A DNA stretch of 64,000 nt. Origin: Crocinitomicaceae bacterium. Its GTDB lineage: Bacteria; Bacteroidota; Bacteroidia; Flavobacteriales_G; Salibacteraceae. Location of the stretch: NCBI GenBank assembly GCA_002713215.1, contig PAVO01000019.1:310001-374000 (forward strand). The letters run 5' to 3'. This document shows, piece after piece, positions 35,570 to 44,626 of this stretch (the first letter of the stretch is position 1; every line of letters starts with the position of its first letter). The position numbers and the translations under genes are program-made. The notes beneath the pieces were generated by a model that worked only from the letters and a program-made list of their open reading frames with translations, did no database searches and was not told where the DNA came from.

Positions 35570-36938
35570 CACCTTTGTTTCGACCTAAGCTTTCGTGTGC
35601 TCTAGTAAAATGGCCGGCCGACATGGCTGCGGCAATTGAAATTTCGCCGGATAAGGCCACAGCACAGCAGATTTCAGCAAATTTTTTGGCCTTTCCAACT
35701 CCGGCACAATCCATCATTTTAAGGCATTCATTTTGGGTTGGAAGTTTGGTGCCGCCTCCAATTGTTCCAACAATTAAACTCGGTAAAGTAAGAGCTACAT
35801 ATAAATCTCCTTGGGCTGTTACTTCCATTCGGGTAATTCCAACAGAGGATTCTGAAACACAGGCAACATCTTGGCCGCATGCAATAAATAATGCAGCAAG
35901 TCCATTGGCCACATGTCCCTGGGCACCAATGGCACCGCTTTGTACGACTCCCAATGTGGAAGACTGCCAATAATCGGCTATTGCTTTAGGGGTTGTTTTT
36001 AAAACATGATTAACCACATCTTTTAGAAGTACGATTTCGCTGGTCACTTTTTTGCCTCGAGAACTGCTAAACGAAAGGGAAGTCGCTTTTTTATCACCGC
36101 TGTAATTACTCTCAATGTACCACTCAATGGGCTTATGAGGAAAGTTGTCAAGAATGTATTTACATACATTGTCCGTGCAAATGGTGACCATGTTTTGTCC
36201 AGAAGCATCCCCTGTGAAGTAATCGAAAGTTAGGATTACACTATTTCCTTCCACATTGGTTCTCATTTCATTGAGTTGAGCATAATTACTGCTTTCGCTG
36301 ACGACATTTTTAAAATTGTCCAAATGTTCGTGAACCCATTTAACAAAGAGCCCCATAATGCCCATGCTGTCAAATTTGAAAAACGGACTTCGTTGTACGC
36401 TTTCGGCGGTACACATGGCTGAAATTCCGCCACTCAACCGGCAAGCTTTCATTCCCCGGTTATAGGAAGCAACCAAAGCTCCTTCGCTAGTTGCCAGGGG
36501 AACAAAGAAATCTCCCACGGCATTGGTGCCATTGATTAAAATTGGTCCGGCCAATCCAACCGGAATTTGGGCCATTCCAATGAAATTTTCAATATTTCCT
36601 TTGAGGCTTTCCACCTGATCTATTTCTGTTGGGTTCGATAAATGGTTGATTCGGATATTGTTTTGGTTCAAAAAATCAATCCTTTGATTTTGGTTTTCCT
36701 TAGAATATCCCATAGGATATGCATAATCTTCCAATTCTTTTACCTCTTCGGCACTTCTCGGAGCTATTTGCTCTACGAATTCCTCAGGAGAGATCTGACT
36801 TTCAATGCGGTCAATTATTTTTTGAACTCTTTTATGATCGTGCGACATGACTTCAATGAAATTTTTATGGGTCAAAAATTGAGATTTTAAAGATAAGCTT
36901 AGTTGCATATTTTGCAACGGGTATAATGAAGTTCGCAT
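35556..36938 (-). CDS. HMG-CoA reductase (class I-type)
   Basis: Reduces HMG-CoA to mevalonate with two NADPH, the committed step of the mevalonate route. All four catalytic residues are visible: Glu152 (ATSEGALVAS), Lys283 (SGDKK), Asp357 (IACGQDVA) and His448 (FTRAHES). ENFIGMAQIPVGLAGPI and GTIGGGTKLPTQ resemble class I enzymes, not the NADH-using class II. The usual DAMGMN is changed to DASGQN at 244-249. It is soluble, 460 aa; ATG 36908 and ATG 36848 are alternative starts. It heads the seven-gene operon, and no other mevalonate-pathway gene is in the window. Confidence 0.88.
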   Translation of the reverse strand: MRTSLYPLQNMQLSLSLKSQFLTHKNFIEVMSHDHKRVQKIIDRIESQISPEEFVEQIAPRSAEEVKELEDYAYPMGYSKENQNQRIDFLNQNNIRINHLSNPTEIDQVESLKGNIENFIGMAQIPVGLAGPILINGTNAVGDFFVPLATSEGALVASYNRGMKACRLSGGISAMCTAESVQRSPFFKFDSMGIMGLFVKWVHEHLDNFKNVVSESSNYAQLNEMRTNVEGNSVILTFDYFTGDASGQNMVTICTDNVCKYILDNFPHKPIEWYIESNYSGDKKATSLSFSSSRGKKVTSEIVLLKDVVNHVLKTTPKAIADYWQSSTLGVVQSGAIGAQGHVANGLAALFIACGQDVACVSESSVGITRMEVTAQGDLYVALTLPSLIVGTIGGGTKLPTQNECLKMMDCAGVGKAKKFAEICCAVALSGEISIAAAMSAGHFTRAHESLGRNKGDAGK

Positions 36939-37215
36939 TTGGTAAGAAATAGTTAATGCTTTTTTATTGCAAAAGCAGTAGTTCAGAATTGAAATGGTTG
37001 AAAAAACATCCCTCTAAAGCCATTAATTAGCCATTTTATTCTTGTTAATATGCTTAATCTTTAAATGCAGAGTAATAGCCATTTACTCAGTACATTAAAC
37101 TGAATTATGAAGCGGGATTTCTAGAAACACCACCCACGTAATATTAATTTCTACCTAGGATCAAGGTTTTTACACATTGTAACAGATTGCCCTTCCTTAA
37201 GATTAAAAATCTTAC
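36939..37215. other. Non-coding region between the lipid operon and the NYN gene
   Basis: About 280 bases without a gene. It must contain the promoter for HMG-CoA reductase, but no clean TAnnTTTG was found on the minus strand. A short word near 37112 (GCGGGATTTCTAGAAA) resembles part of the repeat at 6616-6738 and may be a remnant. Confidence 0.4.
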
Positions 37216-37223
37216 TACATTTG
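37216..37223 (+). promoter_or_regulatory. -7 promoter element for the structured leader and NYN gene
   Basis: TACATTTG is an exact match. It predicts a transcript start near 37229, just before the first stem of the structured RNA. A TTG at 37187-37189 lies 26 bases upstream, longer than the usual spacer. Confidence 0.55.
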
Positions 37224-37229
37224 TTTCAT

Positions 37230-37316
37230 AATGTCCAATGAGCGGTTTTGTCACCTTCAGAGTTTAATTTTCTGAAGGATTGATAGCGACAAAAACTGAC
37301 TTTGGACTTTTTTTAT
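37230..37316 (+). ncRNA. Three-tier structured leader RNA or small RNA with U-tract
   Basis: Three nested stems share one axis. The outer stem pairs GTCCAA (37233) with TTGGAC (37302), the middle TTTTGTC (37246) with GACAAAA (37288), and the apical CCTTCAGA (37254) with TCTGAAGG (37271) around a 9-base loop. A 9-base asymmetric bulge, ATTGATAGC, lies between the apical and middle stems, and seven U follow the outer stem. It starts where the promoter predicts and ends 15 bases before the NYN gene. It matches no riboswitch class I know. It may be a terminating small RNA, an attenuator or an autoregulatory leader. Confidence 0.6.
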
Positions 37317-37329
37317 TTAAAAAGTAATA

Positions 37330-38022
37330 ATGAAAACTGCAATTCTAGTTGACGGTGGTTTTTTTCTGAAAAGATACCAGTATATTGAAGGATTTGAGAA
37401 AGGTGATGATGCCGAAACAGTAGCAAAGAATCTAGTCTCTTATTGTTTTAAACACATACAACGTATAAATAACTATCGCAACCGGTACAATTTGCCTCCA
37501 ACGGAGCTTTATCGTATTTTCTTTTATGACGCCAAGCCTTTCGATGGAGACTCAACTAATCCAATTTCTGGTAAGGCAATGAGTTTCAAAAAAACAGAGG
37601 TTTTTAAGTTCAGAAATGACTTATTTACATTCTTAAAGAAGCAACGGAAAATTGCATTGAGACTTGGCTTTTTAAAGAACTCATCAAAAAAGTGGAACAT
37701 TAAATCTAGACATACTAAACCCTTACTTGATGGAAAAATAAAGCTTGAAAACTTAAATGCTTCTGACTTGGATTTTCCTTTAAATCAAAAAGCAGTTGAT
37801 ATGAAGGTAGGTTTGGATATTGCTACTCTTGCCTTTAAGGAACAGGTAGACCAAATAATTTTGATTGCTGGTGATAGTGATTTTGTGCCTGCGGCCAAAT
37901 TTGCCAGAAGGGAAGGAGTTGATTTTATTCTAGATCCAATGCTTAATAACATTGACCCATCGCTCCACGAGCACATTGATGGATTAATGACAATAAAGCG
38001 AATGAATGAAGGAAGCAATTGA
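37330..38022 (+). CDS. NYN-domain protein (LabA/PIN-like putative RNase)
   Basis: Protein of 230 aa with the NYN domain, a PIN-like metal-dependent nuclease fold. The acidic residues expected in the site are present: Asp8 in AILVDGGF, Asp157 and Asp163 in KAVDMKVGLDIA, and Asp182/Asp184 in IAGDSDFVPAAKFAR. A basic insert (about 100-135, KKQRKIALRLGFLKNSSKKW) could bind RNA. It lies directly behind the structured leader, so cleavage of its own leader is an attractive guess. NYN proteins act in RNA turnover and in some defence systems; no defence partners are near. Confidence 0.85.
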   Translation: MKTAILVDGGFFLKRYQYIEGFEKGDDAETVAKNLVSYCFKHIQRINNYRNRYNLPPTELYRIFFYDAKPFDGDSTNPISGKAMSFKKTEVFKFRNDLFTFLKKQRKIALRLGFLKNSSKKWNIKSRHTKPLLDGKIKLENLNASDLDFPLNQKAVDMKVGLDIATLAFKEQVDQIILIAGDSDFVPAAKFARREGVDFILDPMLNNIDPSLHEHIDGLMTIKRMNEGSN

Positions 38023-38063
38023 AACTTTCTATTTTACGATATTTGCAGGCTTAGACTTAAAGC

Positions 38064-39044
38064 ATGATTGGAGTTACTACCCTCGACGAGTTTATTATTG
38101 ATCGACAAGACGACTTTCCCTTTGCAACGGGAGACTTATCCCGTTTGCTTAGAGATATTGGATTTGCGTCCAAAATTGTAAACCGGGAGGTCAACAAAGC
38201 AGGACTGGTTGACATCTCAGGTGCGGCAGGTTCAGAGAATATTCAGGGTGAACAGCAGCAAAAACTGGATGTATTTGCGGATGAGGTTTTTATCAAGGCC
38301 TTAAAAAGTGGAGGTGAAGTATGCGGTATTGCTTCTGAAGAAAACGATGATTTCATTGCTTTTGAAAATGAGTCTTCACGAAATGGCAAGTATGTGGTAG
38401 CTATGGATCCATTGGATGGATCTTCAAACATTGATGTAAATGTTTCGATTGGTACCATTTTTTCCATTTTTAGAAGAAAGTCAGAAATTGGAAGCCTGGC
38501 TACCATGGAGGATTTCTTGCAACCGGGTACGGAACAAGTTGCTGGCGGGTATGTGCTTTACGGATCTTCGTCCATGTTAGTTTATACTACTGGTAATGGA
38601 GTTAACGGTTTTACCTTAGATCCTTCAATTGGAGAATATTGCTTGTCTCATGCCGGTATGAAAACGGCTGAGAATGGTAAAATCTATTCCATGAATGAGG
38701 GGAACTATTTTCAATCGCACAAGGGAATTCAGAAGTACCTGGATAAGTGTAAGGAAGATAGAAAAACGGCTCGCTACATTGGTTCATTGGTGGCTGATTT
38801 TCATAGAAATTTAATTAAGGGAGGGGTTTATCTATATCCTGGAACTACTTCTGCACCAAGTGGTAAATTGAGGTTATTGTATGAGTGCAACCCACTTGCT
38901 TTTATTGTGGAGCAAGCTGGAGGAAAAGCCTCTGACGGAGATCAAAGAATAATGGAAATTGTTCCACGTGAACTGCATCAAAGGTGCCCTTATTTTGTTG
39001 GATCCAAGAATATGGTGGAAGAGATTGAAGGGCTGTTAAAGTAA
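38064..39044 (+). CDS. fbp: Class I fructose-1,6-bisphosphatase
   Basis: Gluconeogenic phosphatase of 326 aa. The metal site is [18 protein letters not shown] near residue 113. ASEENDDF supplies the upstream glutamates, and [29 protein letters not shown] and [17 protein letters not shown] are the classical class I blocks. A near-promoter (TTG at 38019, GATATTTG at 38038) suggests transcription separate from the NYN gene. The pair has no obvious functional link. Confidence 0.97.
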   Translation: MIGVTTLDEFIIDRQDDFPFATGDLSRLLRDIGFASKIVNREVNKAGLVDISGAAGSENIQGEQQQKLDVFADEVFIKALKSGGEVCGIASEENDDFIAFENESSRNGKYVVAMDPLDGSSNIDVNVSIGTIFSIFRRKSEIGSLATMEDFLQPGTEQVAGGYVLYGSSSMLVYTTGNGVNGFTLDPSIGEYCLSHAGMKTAENGKIYSMNEGNYFQSHKGIQKYLDKCKEDRKTARYIGSLVADFHRNLIKGGVYLYPGTTSAPSGKLRLLYECNPLAFIVEQAGGKASDGDQRIMEIVPRELHQRCPYFVGSKNMVEEIEGLLK

Positions 39045-39146
39045 GTTGGTTATCTTCCTGACATTCGCATAAATAAGGATTGCTTGGAAGTAGCATTTAT
39101 CAGCTGGTAGACATATTTTGCCGTAGCGTCGTGTTATTTATGCGGC

Positions 39147-40943
39147 ATGAAAAATATTTCGATTACCGCAGCATTTTTACTGATTTGGACATTTTCTTTT
39201 TCCCAAAATATTTGCAAAAGAAAAGTCAGTACGTTTAGCCCAAGTTCAACCAGTTATACGATTTCTGGATCCGCAACTCTAACGGACTCTTTAGGGGCAT
39301 TGTATTTGTCTTTTTCCAGTACTTTTTCTACAAATTCTGGCCCAGATCTATACATCTATCTTTCGATCCGCAATCAGGCGCCTACTGTGGCCGGTAATAC
39401 TAATATTGAAGTTGCAAAACTGTCAAGCTTTTCCGGAGCTCAGACCTATGTAGTGCCGTCTGGAGTTAAAATTGGTGATTATGATTTTGTAACCATTCAT
39501 TGTAAACGATTTAATTCATTTTGGGACGGAGGTCCATTAGGAACTCAGAGTTGCATTAACATAGCTAGTTACGATACCATTAGTAAAACCGCTTGCTTAA
39601 GGTATTTATCACCGAGCAAAAAATACACATGGACTAAATCTGGGGCCTACATGGATACACTAAGGAGGGCAAATGCCAGAGGTGGTGACTCAATTCTTTC
39701 CATAAACCTAACAGTAAAAGCAGTTGACAATGGGATTGTAAAAAACAATCAAACACTGATGGCTACTGACTCAACGGCGAGATACCAATGGATAGAATGT
39801 GCTACGCAGAAGCCAATTGTAGGAGATACGAATCGAAGTTTTACCAGCACAAAAAACGGCTTTTATGCTGTGGTGGTTACGAAAAATGGTTGTTCCGATA
39901 CTTCCAAATGCGAGAGTATAACGTTTGGTGCGTCCACTTCTAATATTACCGATACCTCATGTCATAGATATAGATCACCAAGTGGAAAATATGTTTGGGA
40001 TACTTCGGGAATATATACCGATACAATTCAGAATGGAGCGGCTTCTGGCAGCGATTCAATTATTTCAATAATGCTGACGATTAAAACCGTAGATACTGCT
40101 ATAGCCTATGCTAATTTGGTGATGAGTTCCAGTGCTCAAAATGCTGCGTTTGAATGGTACGACTGCGATTTGAAAACATTAGTTCCAAATTCAACCCGGA
40201 ACACTTTCGTACCCAACAAGGTTGGGAATTTTGCAGCAGTTATTTCGCAAAATGGTTGTGTTGATACCACTACTTGTTACGAGGTAAAAAGCATAACAAA
40301 CGATACTACATTTACAGATAGTATGTGCTTCAGTTATACTTCTCCTAGCGGTAGGCTAGAATGGACTACTTCAGGTACTTATAACGATACAATAAAAGGA
40401 GGTAACATTGCCGGTGGCGATTCTATTCTTACCATCAACGTGATTATTCACACCATCGATACCGGATCGGTTGATTCAAATGGAACCATTATCGCAAAAT
40501 CTGCATCCGGTTCGGTATTTTTTCATTGGTATGATTGCGACAATGATAGTCTTGTTCCTAATGAGTTTGGTAGACGCTATACTCCTAAAATAAGTGGTAA
40601 CTACGCGGTGATTTTATTGGACAACGATTGTGTAGATACTTCAAAATGCCATAGAATTATTATTTCGAAGGATACAACAAATAGTGTAATTGCGACGGAA
40701 GTGAAGTTTTCCGGTATTGAGGTTTTTCCCAATCCAACTTCTGGAATAGTTTATATCAATCTAGAGCAAATTCAAGAAGAGTCGTTAATTACGGTTATAA
40801 ATATTTCGGGTGAGGTAGTCTCTAGTCAAAAATCACAAGAAGGACAGAACGCCGTGATTAATTTGGGTGAGGTTAGAGGATTGTATTTTATTCAGGTAGA
40901 GAGCCAGTCAGCAAAAAAGACCTTTAAGGTGATTAATCGATAA
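39147..40943 (+). CDS. T9SS-exported protein with DM13 domain and threefold repeat
   Basis: Secreted protein of 598 aa. The signal is ISITAAFLLIWTFSFSQ. Residues about 35-132 form a DM13 domain (FSTNSGPDLYIYLS, QTYVVPSGVKIGDYDFVTIHC), which carries a conserved Cys119 and is proposed to take part in redox reactions. Three repeats of about 110 residues follow (149-257, 271-379, 393-505). Each has Cys-x-Y-x-SPS, a TSGxYxDT turn, a GGDSI strand, a WYDCD-type segment and a final NGCxDTxxC. The C-terminal domain from 521 (EVFPNPTSG) is a type A sorting signal for the Por system. The function is unknown. Confidence 0.82.
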   Translation: MKNISITAAFLLIWTFSFSQNICKRKVSTFSPSSTSYTISGSATLTDSLGALYLSFSSTFSTNSGPDLYIYLSIRNQAPTVAGNTNIEVAKLSSFSGAQTYVVPSGVKIGDYDFVTIHCKRFNSFWDGGPLGTQSCINIASYDTISKTACLRYLSPSKKYTWTKSGAYMDTLRRANARGGDSILSINLTVKAVDNGIVKNNQTLMATDSTARYQWIECATQKPIVGDTNRSFTSTKNGFYAVVVTKNGCSDTSKCESITFGASTSNITDTSCHRYRSPSGKYVWDTSGIYTDTIQNGAASGSDSIISIMLTIKTVDTAIAYANLVMSSSAQNAAFEWYDCDLKTLVPNSTRNTFVPNKVGNFAAVISQNGCVDTTTCYEVKSITNDTTFTDSMCFSYTSPSGRLEWTTSGTYNDTIKGGNIAGGDSILTINVIIHTIDTGSVDSNGTIIAKSASGSVFFHWYDCDNDSLVPNEFGRRYTPKISGNYAVILLDNDCVDTSKCHRIIISKDTTNSVIATEVKFSGIEVFPNPTSGIVYINLEQIQEESLITVINISGEVVSSQKSQEGQNAVINLGEVRGLYFIQVESQSAKKTFKVINR

Positions 40944-41132
40944 TCGCCTGTGGTTCCAGAGGTCGAAGAGTCTATTCTATTTTTAGGTTTTCATTTTGCC
41001 AGAATGGTTGAATATCCTAGAATGCAGGTCAAATAGAATAAGCTTTCCGGAATTCAAAATTCAATTGGAATTATATGGCTGGTATTTGACAAAGAAAGCT
41101 AAGGATCCACCTGTTTTCAGCATCCACTTCTA

Positions 41133-41140
41133 TACATTTG
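41133..41140 (+). promoter_or_regulatory. Putative -7 promoter element for mfd
   Basis: TACATTTG, 23 bases before the mfd ATG, matches the -7 box. The -33 region holds only CTGTTTTC. Nothing else is recognised in the 220 bases between the T9SS gene and mfd. Confidence 0.5.
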
Positions 41141-41163
41141 CGTCCCTTGTTCTAACTGAATAA

Positions 41164-44100
41164 ATGTCTATTACGAAAAGCGAATTCAATGCGGGATTTC
41201 TATCCTGGCCCCAGGTTATTGAGCTGGAAAACCATTGCAAAGAACAAGTCAATCCATTAATTCATGCCACAGGCTTAAGAGGCAGTGCTTCTCAATTCTT
41301 AGTGTCTGCGGTGGTCAAAAAAATGGGCGGAATGCATGTGGTTGTTCTCAACGATAAAGAGAATGCAGCATACGCATTCAATGACCTTCAGGACATTTTA
41401 GGTGAAGATAAGGTTTTCTTTTTTCCTTCTCCATTTAAGTACCCTTACCAACAAGAAACAACCGACAATACCAACATCCTTATGCGAGCCGAAACACTCG
41501 ATATGATTGTAAAGAGACCATCCTGGATGGTGGTTGTTACCTACGGCGAGGCTTTGAGCGAGAAAGTAGTTACTAAAAAGCAATTAAAAAAGAGCCTGTT
41601 GGAATTGAAACAAGGCGATGAAATTGGCATTGATTTTATCAATGAAATGCTGTTCGAATATCACTTTGAACGGGTCAATTTTGTTACCGGTCCCGGACAG
41701 TTTTCTATACGTGGTGGAATCGTTGATATATTCTCTTATGCCAATGACGATCCATACAGGGTTGAGTTTTTTGGTGATGAAATTGATTCGATAAGAACCT
41801 TTGATCCGGCTTCACAACTCTCCAAAAAGAACTACAAAAAGATTCACATTCTTCCAAACGTACAGGATCAAACCTTGATGGAAACCCGTGAGGGATTTCT
41901 TGACTTCCTTCCTGCCAATTCTTTTCTATGGCTCAAGGATAGAGAAACCTCAAAGGGCCAGGTGAAAAAATCTTTTGAAGTTGCTCGGGAAGCTTATTCA
42001 AAACTCTCGGAAGAATCCATTCAATTGAGTCCGGAAGAGTTATATGTAAAAGCTGATGTATTTGATCGGGAACTGGAAAAGCATCGGGTTATTGAATATG
42101 GAGGGCGATTTGAAAGTTCTCCATCACTGGAGCTTCAATTCAACCAAAAGCCACAACCGACCTTTAATAAGAATTTTGAACTGTTGGTTCTTGACCTTCA
42201 CGAGCTTAAAGATCAAAAATTAGAGAGTTTTATTCTTTCGGGCCAGGCCCGACAGATGGAGAGACTCCATGCCATTTTTGAGGACCTGGATCCTGATGTT
42301 AGCTTTTCGCCCATCCTTCAATCGGCGCACGAAGGGTTTATTGACCTGGATTTAAAAATAGCCTGTTACACCGACCATCAAATCTTTGAACGATACCATC
42401 GCTTTCGATTAAAGGAAGGGTTCAATAAGGCCAAACAAGCATTAACCATTAAAGATTTAACCAGTCTTAAAAAGGGAGACTACGTAACCCATATCGATTA
42501 TGGAGTTGGTCGATTCGATGGGCTTCAAATCATTGAGAATAATGGCAAAGAGCAGGAAGCTATTCGGCTTATCTATAAAGACAGCGATATACTTTATGTA
42601 AGCATTCATTCCCTGCATCGCATTGCACGCTTTTCAGGAAAAGATGGTACCCCCCCTAAAATCAACAAACTGGGAACCCAGACCTGGAAAATTCTTAAAA
42701 CCAAAACCAAGAAGAAGGTTAAGGAAATTGCATACGATTTAATAAAACTCTATGCAAAAAGAAAGGCGGCTCCAGGGTTCCCTTTTACACCAGATAACTA
42801 CCTGCAATTTGAGTTGGAGAGTTCCTTTATTTATGAAGACACTCCAGATCAATTTAAGGCTACACAAGATGTAAAAGCGGATATGGAAAAGGCACATCCC
42901 ATGGACCGACTAATCTGCGGTGATGTGGGCTTTGGAAAAACAGAGGTGGCTATCCGTGCAGCCTTCAAAGCGGTTTGTGATAGCAAGCAAGTGGCTGTTT
43001 TGGCGCCAACAACTGTTCTTACCTACCAACATTACAAAACCTTCAAAGACCGACTCAATGATTTGCCATGCACAGTAGATTATATCAATCGATTTAAGAC
43101 TACCAAAGAGCAAAAAACCACCCTGAAAAATTTAGCGGAAGGAAAGGTAGATATCCTTATTGGTACGCACAGAATTGTAGGTAAGGATGTTAAGTTTAAG
43201 GACCTTGGATTGATGATCATTGATGAGGAGCAAAAATTCGGTGTTGGAGTCAAGGATAAACTGAAAACCATCAAGGAAAACGTGGATACGCTTACTTTAA
43301 CAGCTACACCCATACCAAGAACCCTACAGTTTTCATTGATGAAGGCCAGGGACTTGAGTGTAATTAATACACCACCGCCCAACCGTCAGCCAGTAGAGAC
43401 CATTCTAAAACCATTTAACGAAGAAACCATTCGGGATGCGATCTATTATGAAGTGAGTAGAGGTGGTCAGGTTTTCTTTGTCCACAACAGGGTAGAGAAC
43501 ATTCAGGAAGTTACCGGAATCATTCAGCGATTGTGTCCCGAAGTAAGAATTGGAATTGCACATGGACAATTGGAGGGGCATCGATTGGAAAAAGTAATGA
43601 TGGGGTTTATGGAACATGAGTTCGATGTTCTTGTAGCTACCACCATCATTGAATCGGGGCTGGATATTTCAAATGCCAACACCATAATCATTAACAATGC
43701 GCACAATTTTGGATTGAGTGATTTGCACCAAATGCGAGGGCGTGTTGGTCGGAGCAATCGAAAAGCATTTTGCTACCTGTTGGCACCACCGTCGAGCAGT
43801 TTAACCACTGAAGCACGTAAGAGAATTGAAGCCATTGAACAATTTTCTGACCTGGGAAGTGGATTTAATATTGCTATGCGTGATTTGGATATTCGTGGAG
43901 CAGGAAATATGCTTGGCGGTGAACAATCCGGTTTTATTTCGGACATTGGTTTCGAAACCTATCAAAAGATCTTGGATGAAGCCATTCAGGAATTGAAAGA
44001 AACTGAATTCAAAAGCCTGTTTAAAGAAGAAGAGGCCAACATTACCAGGTTTGTTCAGGACTGTCAACTGGATACGGACTTGGAGATCATGATTCCAAGT

Positions 44101-44505
44101 GATTATGTCAATAGCGTCAATGAACGATTAACTCTGTATCAGGCATTGGCAGATGTGAAAACGGAAAATCAGCTGCAGCAATATGAAGGCGGACTTAAGG
44201 ATCGATTCGGCCCAGTTCCCGAAGAAACCATTCATTTGATTAATGGTGTTCGATTGCAGTGGTTAGCAGAGAAATTGGGCTTTGAAAAGATAGTATTGAA
44301 AAACGAAAAGCTGCTTTGCTATTTTATTTCAAGCAAGAATTCACGATTTTATCAAACTTCTCAGTTTCAGTACATTTTAAAGTTTGTTCAAACAAACCAG
44401 GCTAAAACCCAGATGAAGGAGCGGAAGGAAAAACTCTATTTGGTTTTTGAAGGGGTTAGAAGTTTAGAGGACGCCCTAAGAATTATGGAGCCCATGGTGG
44501 TATAG
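41164..44505 (+). CDS. mfd: Transcription-repair coupling factor
   Basis: Removes RNA polymerase stalled at DNA damage and recruits UvrA. It has 1113 aa. The UvrB-like N-terminal part includes FFPSPFKYPYQQETTDN. The RNA-polymerase interaction domain begins KKGDYVTHIDYGVGRFDG near residue 436. Walker A is CGDVGFGKTEVAIRAAF near 580, the DEEQ box is IIDEEQKFGVGVKD, TLTATPIPRTLQ follows, and motif VI is HQMRGRVGRSNRKAFCYLL. The C-terminal D7 domain is complete. It is a single-gene unit. Confidence 0.98.
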   Translation: MSITKSEFNAGFLSWPQVIELENHCKEQVNPLIHATGLRGSASQFLVSAVVKKMGGMHVVVLNDKENAAYAFNDLQDILGEDKVFFFPSPFKYPYQQETTDNTNILMRAETLDMIVKRPSWMVVVTYGEALSEKVVTKKQLKKSLLELKQGDEIGIDFINEMLFEYHFERVNFVTGPGQFSIRGGIVDIFSYANDDPYRVEFFGDEIDSIRTFDPASQLSKKNYKKIHILPNVQDQTLMETREGFLDFLPANSFLWLKDRETSKGQVKKSFEVAREAYSKLSEESIQLSPEELYVKADVFDRELEKHRVIEYGGRFESSPSLELQFNQKPQPTFNKNFELLVLDLHELKDQKLESFILSGQARQMERLHAIFEDLDPDVSFSPILQSAHEGFIDLDLKIACYTDHQIFERYHRFRLKEGFNKAKQALTIKDLTSLKKGDYVTHIDYGVGRFDGLQIIENNGKEQEAIRLIYKDSDILYVSIHSLHRIARFSGKDGTPPKINKLGTQTWKILKTKTKKKVKEIAYDLIKLYAKRKAAPGFPFTPDNYLQFELESSFIYEDTPDQFKATQDVKADMEKAHPMDRLICGDVGFGKTEVAIRAAFKAVCDSKQVAVLAPTTVLTYQHYKTFKDRLNDLPCTVDYINRFKTTKEQKTTLKNLAEGKVDILIGTHRIVGKDVKFKDLGLMIIDEEQKFGVGVKDKLKTIKENVDTLTLTATPIPRTLQFSLMKARDLSVINTPPPNRQPVETILKPFNEETIRDAIYYEVSRGGQVFFVHNRVENIQEVTGIIQRLCPEVRIGIAHGQLEGHRLEKVMMGFMEHEFDVLVATTIIESGLDISNANTIIINNAHNFGLSDLHQMRGRVGRSNRKAFCYLLAPPSSSLTTEARKRIEAIEQFSDLGSGFNIAMRDLDIRGAGNMLGGEQSGFISDIGFETYQKILDEAIQELKETEFKSLFKEEEANITRFVQDCQLDTDLEIMIPSDYVNSVNERLTLYQALADVKTENQLQQYEGGLKDRFGPVPEETIHLINGVRLQWLAEKLGFEKIVLKNEKLLCYFISSKNSRFYQTSQFQYILKFVQTNQAKTQMKERKEKLYLVFEGVRSLEDALRIMEPMVV

Positions 44506-44513
44506 GTATAAAA

Positions 44514-44549
44514 AGAAAAGGGACCAGTCCATGATACAATCCCTTTTCT
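44514..44549. terminator. Possible terminator hairpin after mfd
   Basis: AGAAAAGGGA and TCCCTTTTCT form a 10-base perfect stem with a 16-base loop, 9 bases after the mfd stop. The T-tract lies within the stem and not after it, so strength is uncertain. It lies between converging genes. Confidence 0.55.
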
Positions 44550-44626
44550 CTAAACGGTTTAACATACGATATTATAAGGTCCCGATGTTAAACGGTTCAG
44601 TCAATAAATCACATTTCTCGTTTGAA

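Noticed and set aside
37330-38022. NYN gene as part of a toxin-antitoxin or defence island
   Set aside because: No antitoxin-sized partner, helicase, reverse transcriptase or other defence gene lies next to it; neighbours are fbp and HMG-CoA reductase.
39147-40943. Tandem protein repeats as a DNA-level repeat or CRISPR-like array
   Set aside because: The periodicity is in the protein only; the DNA copies have diverged widely and lie in one open frame.
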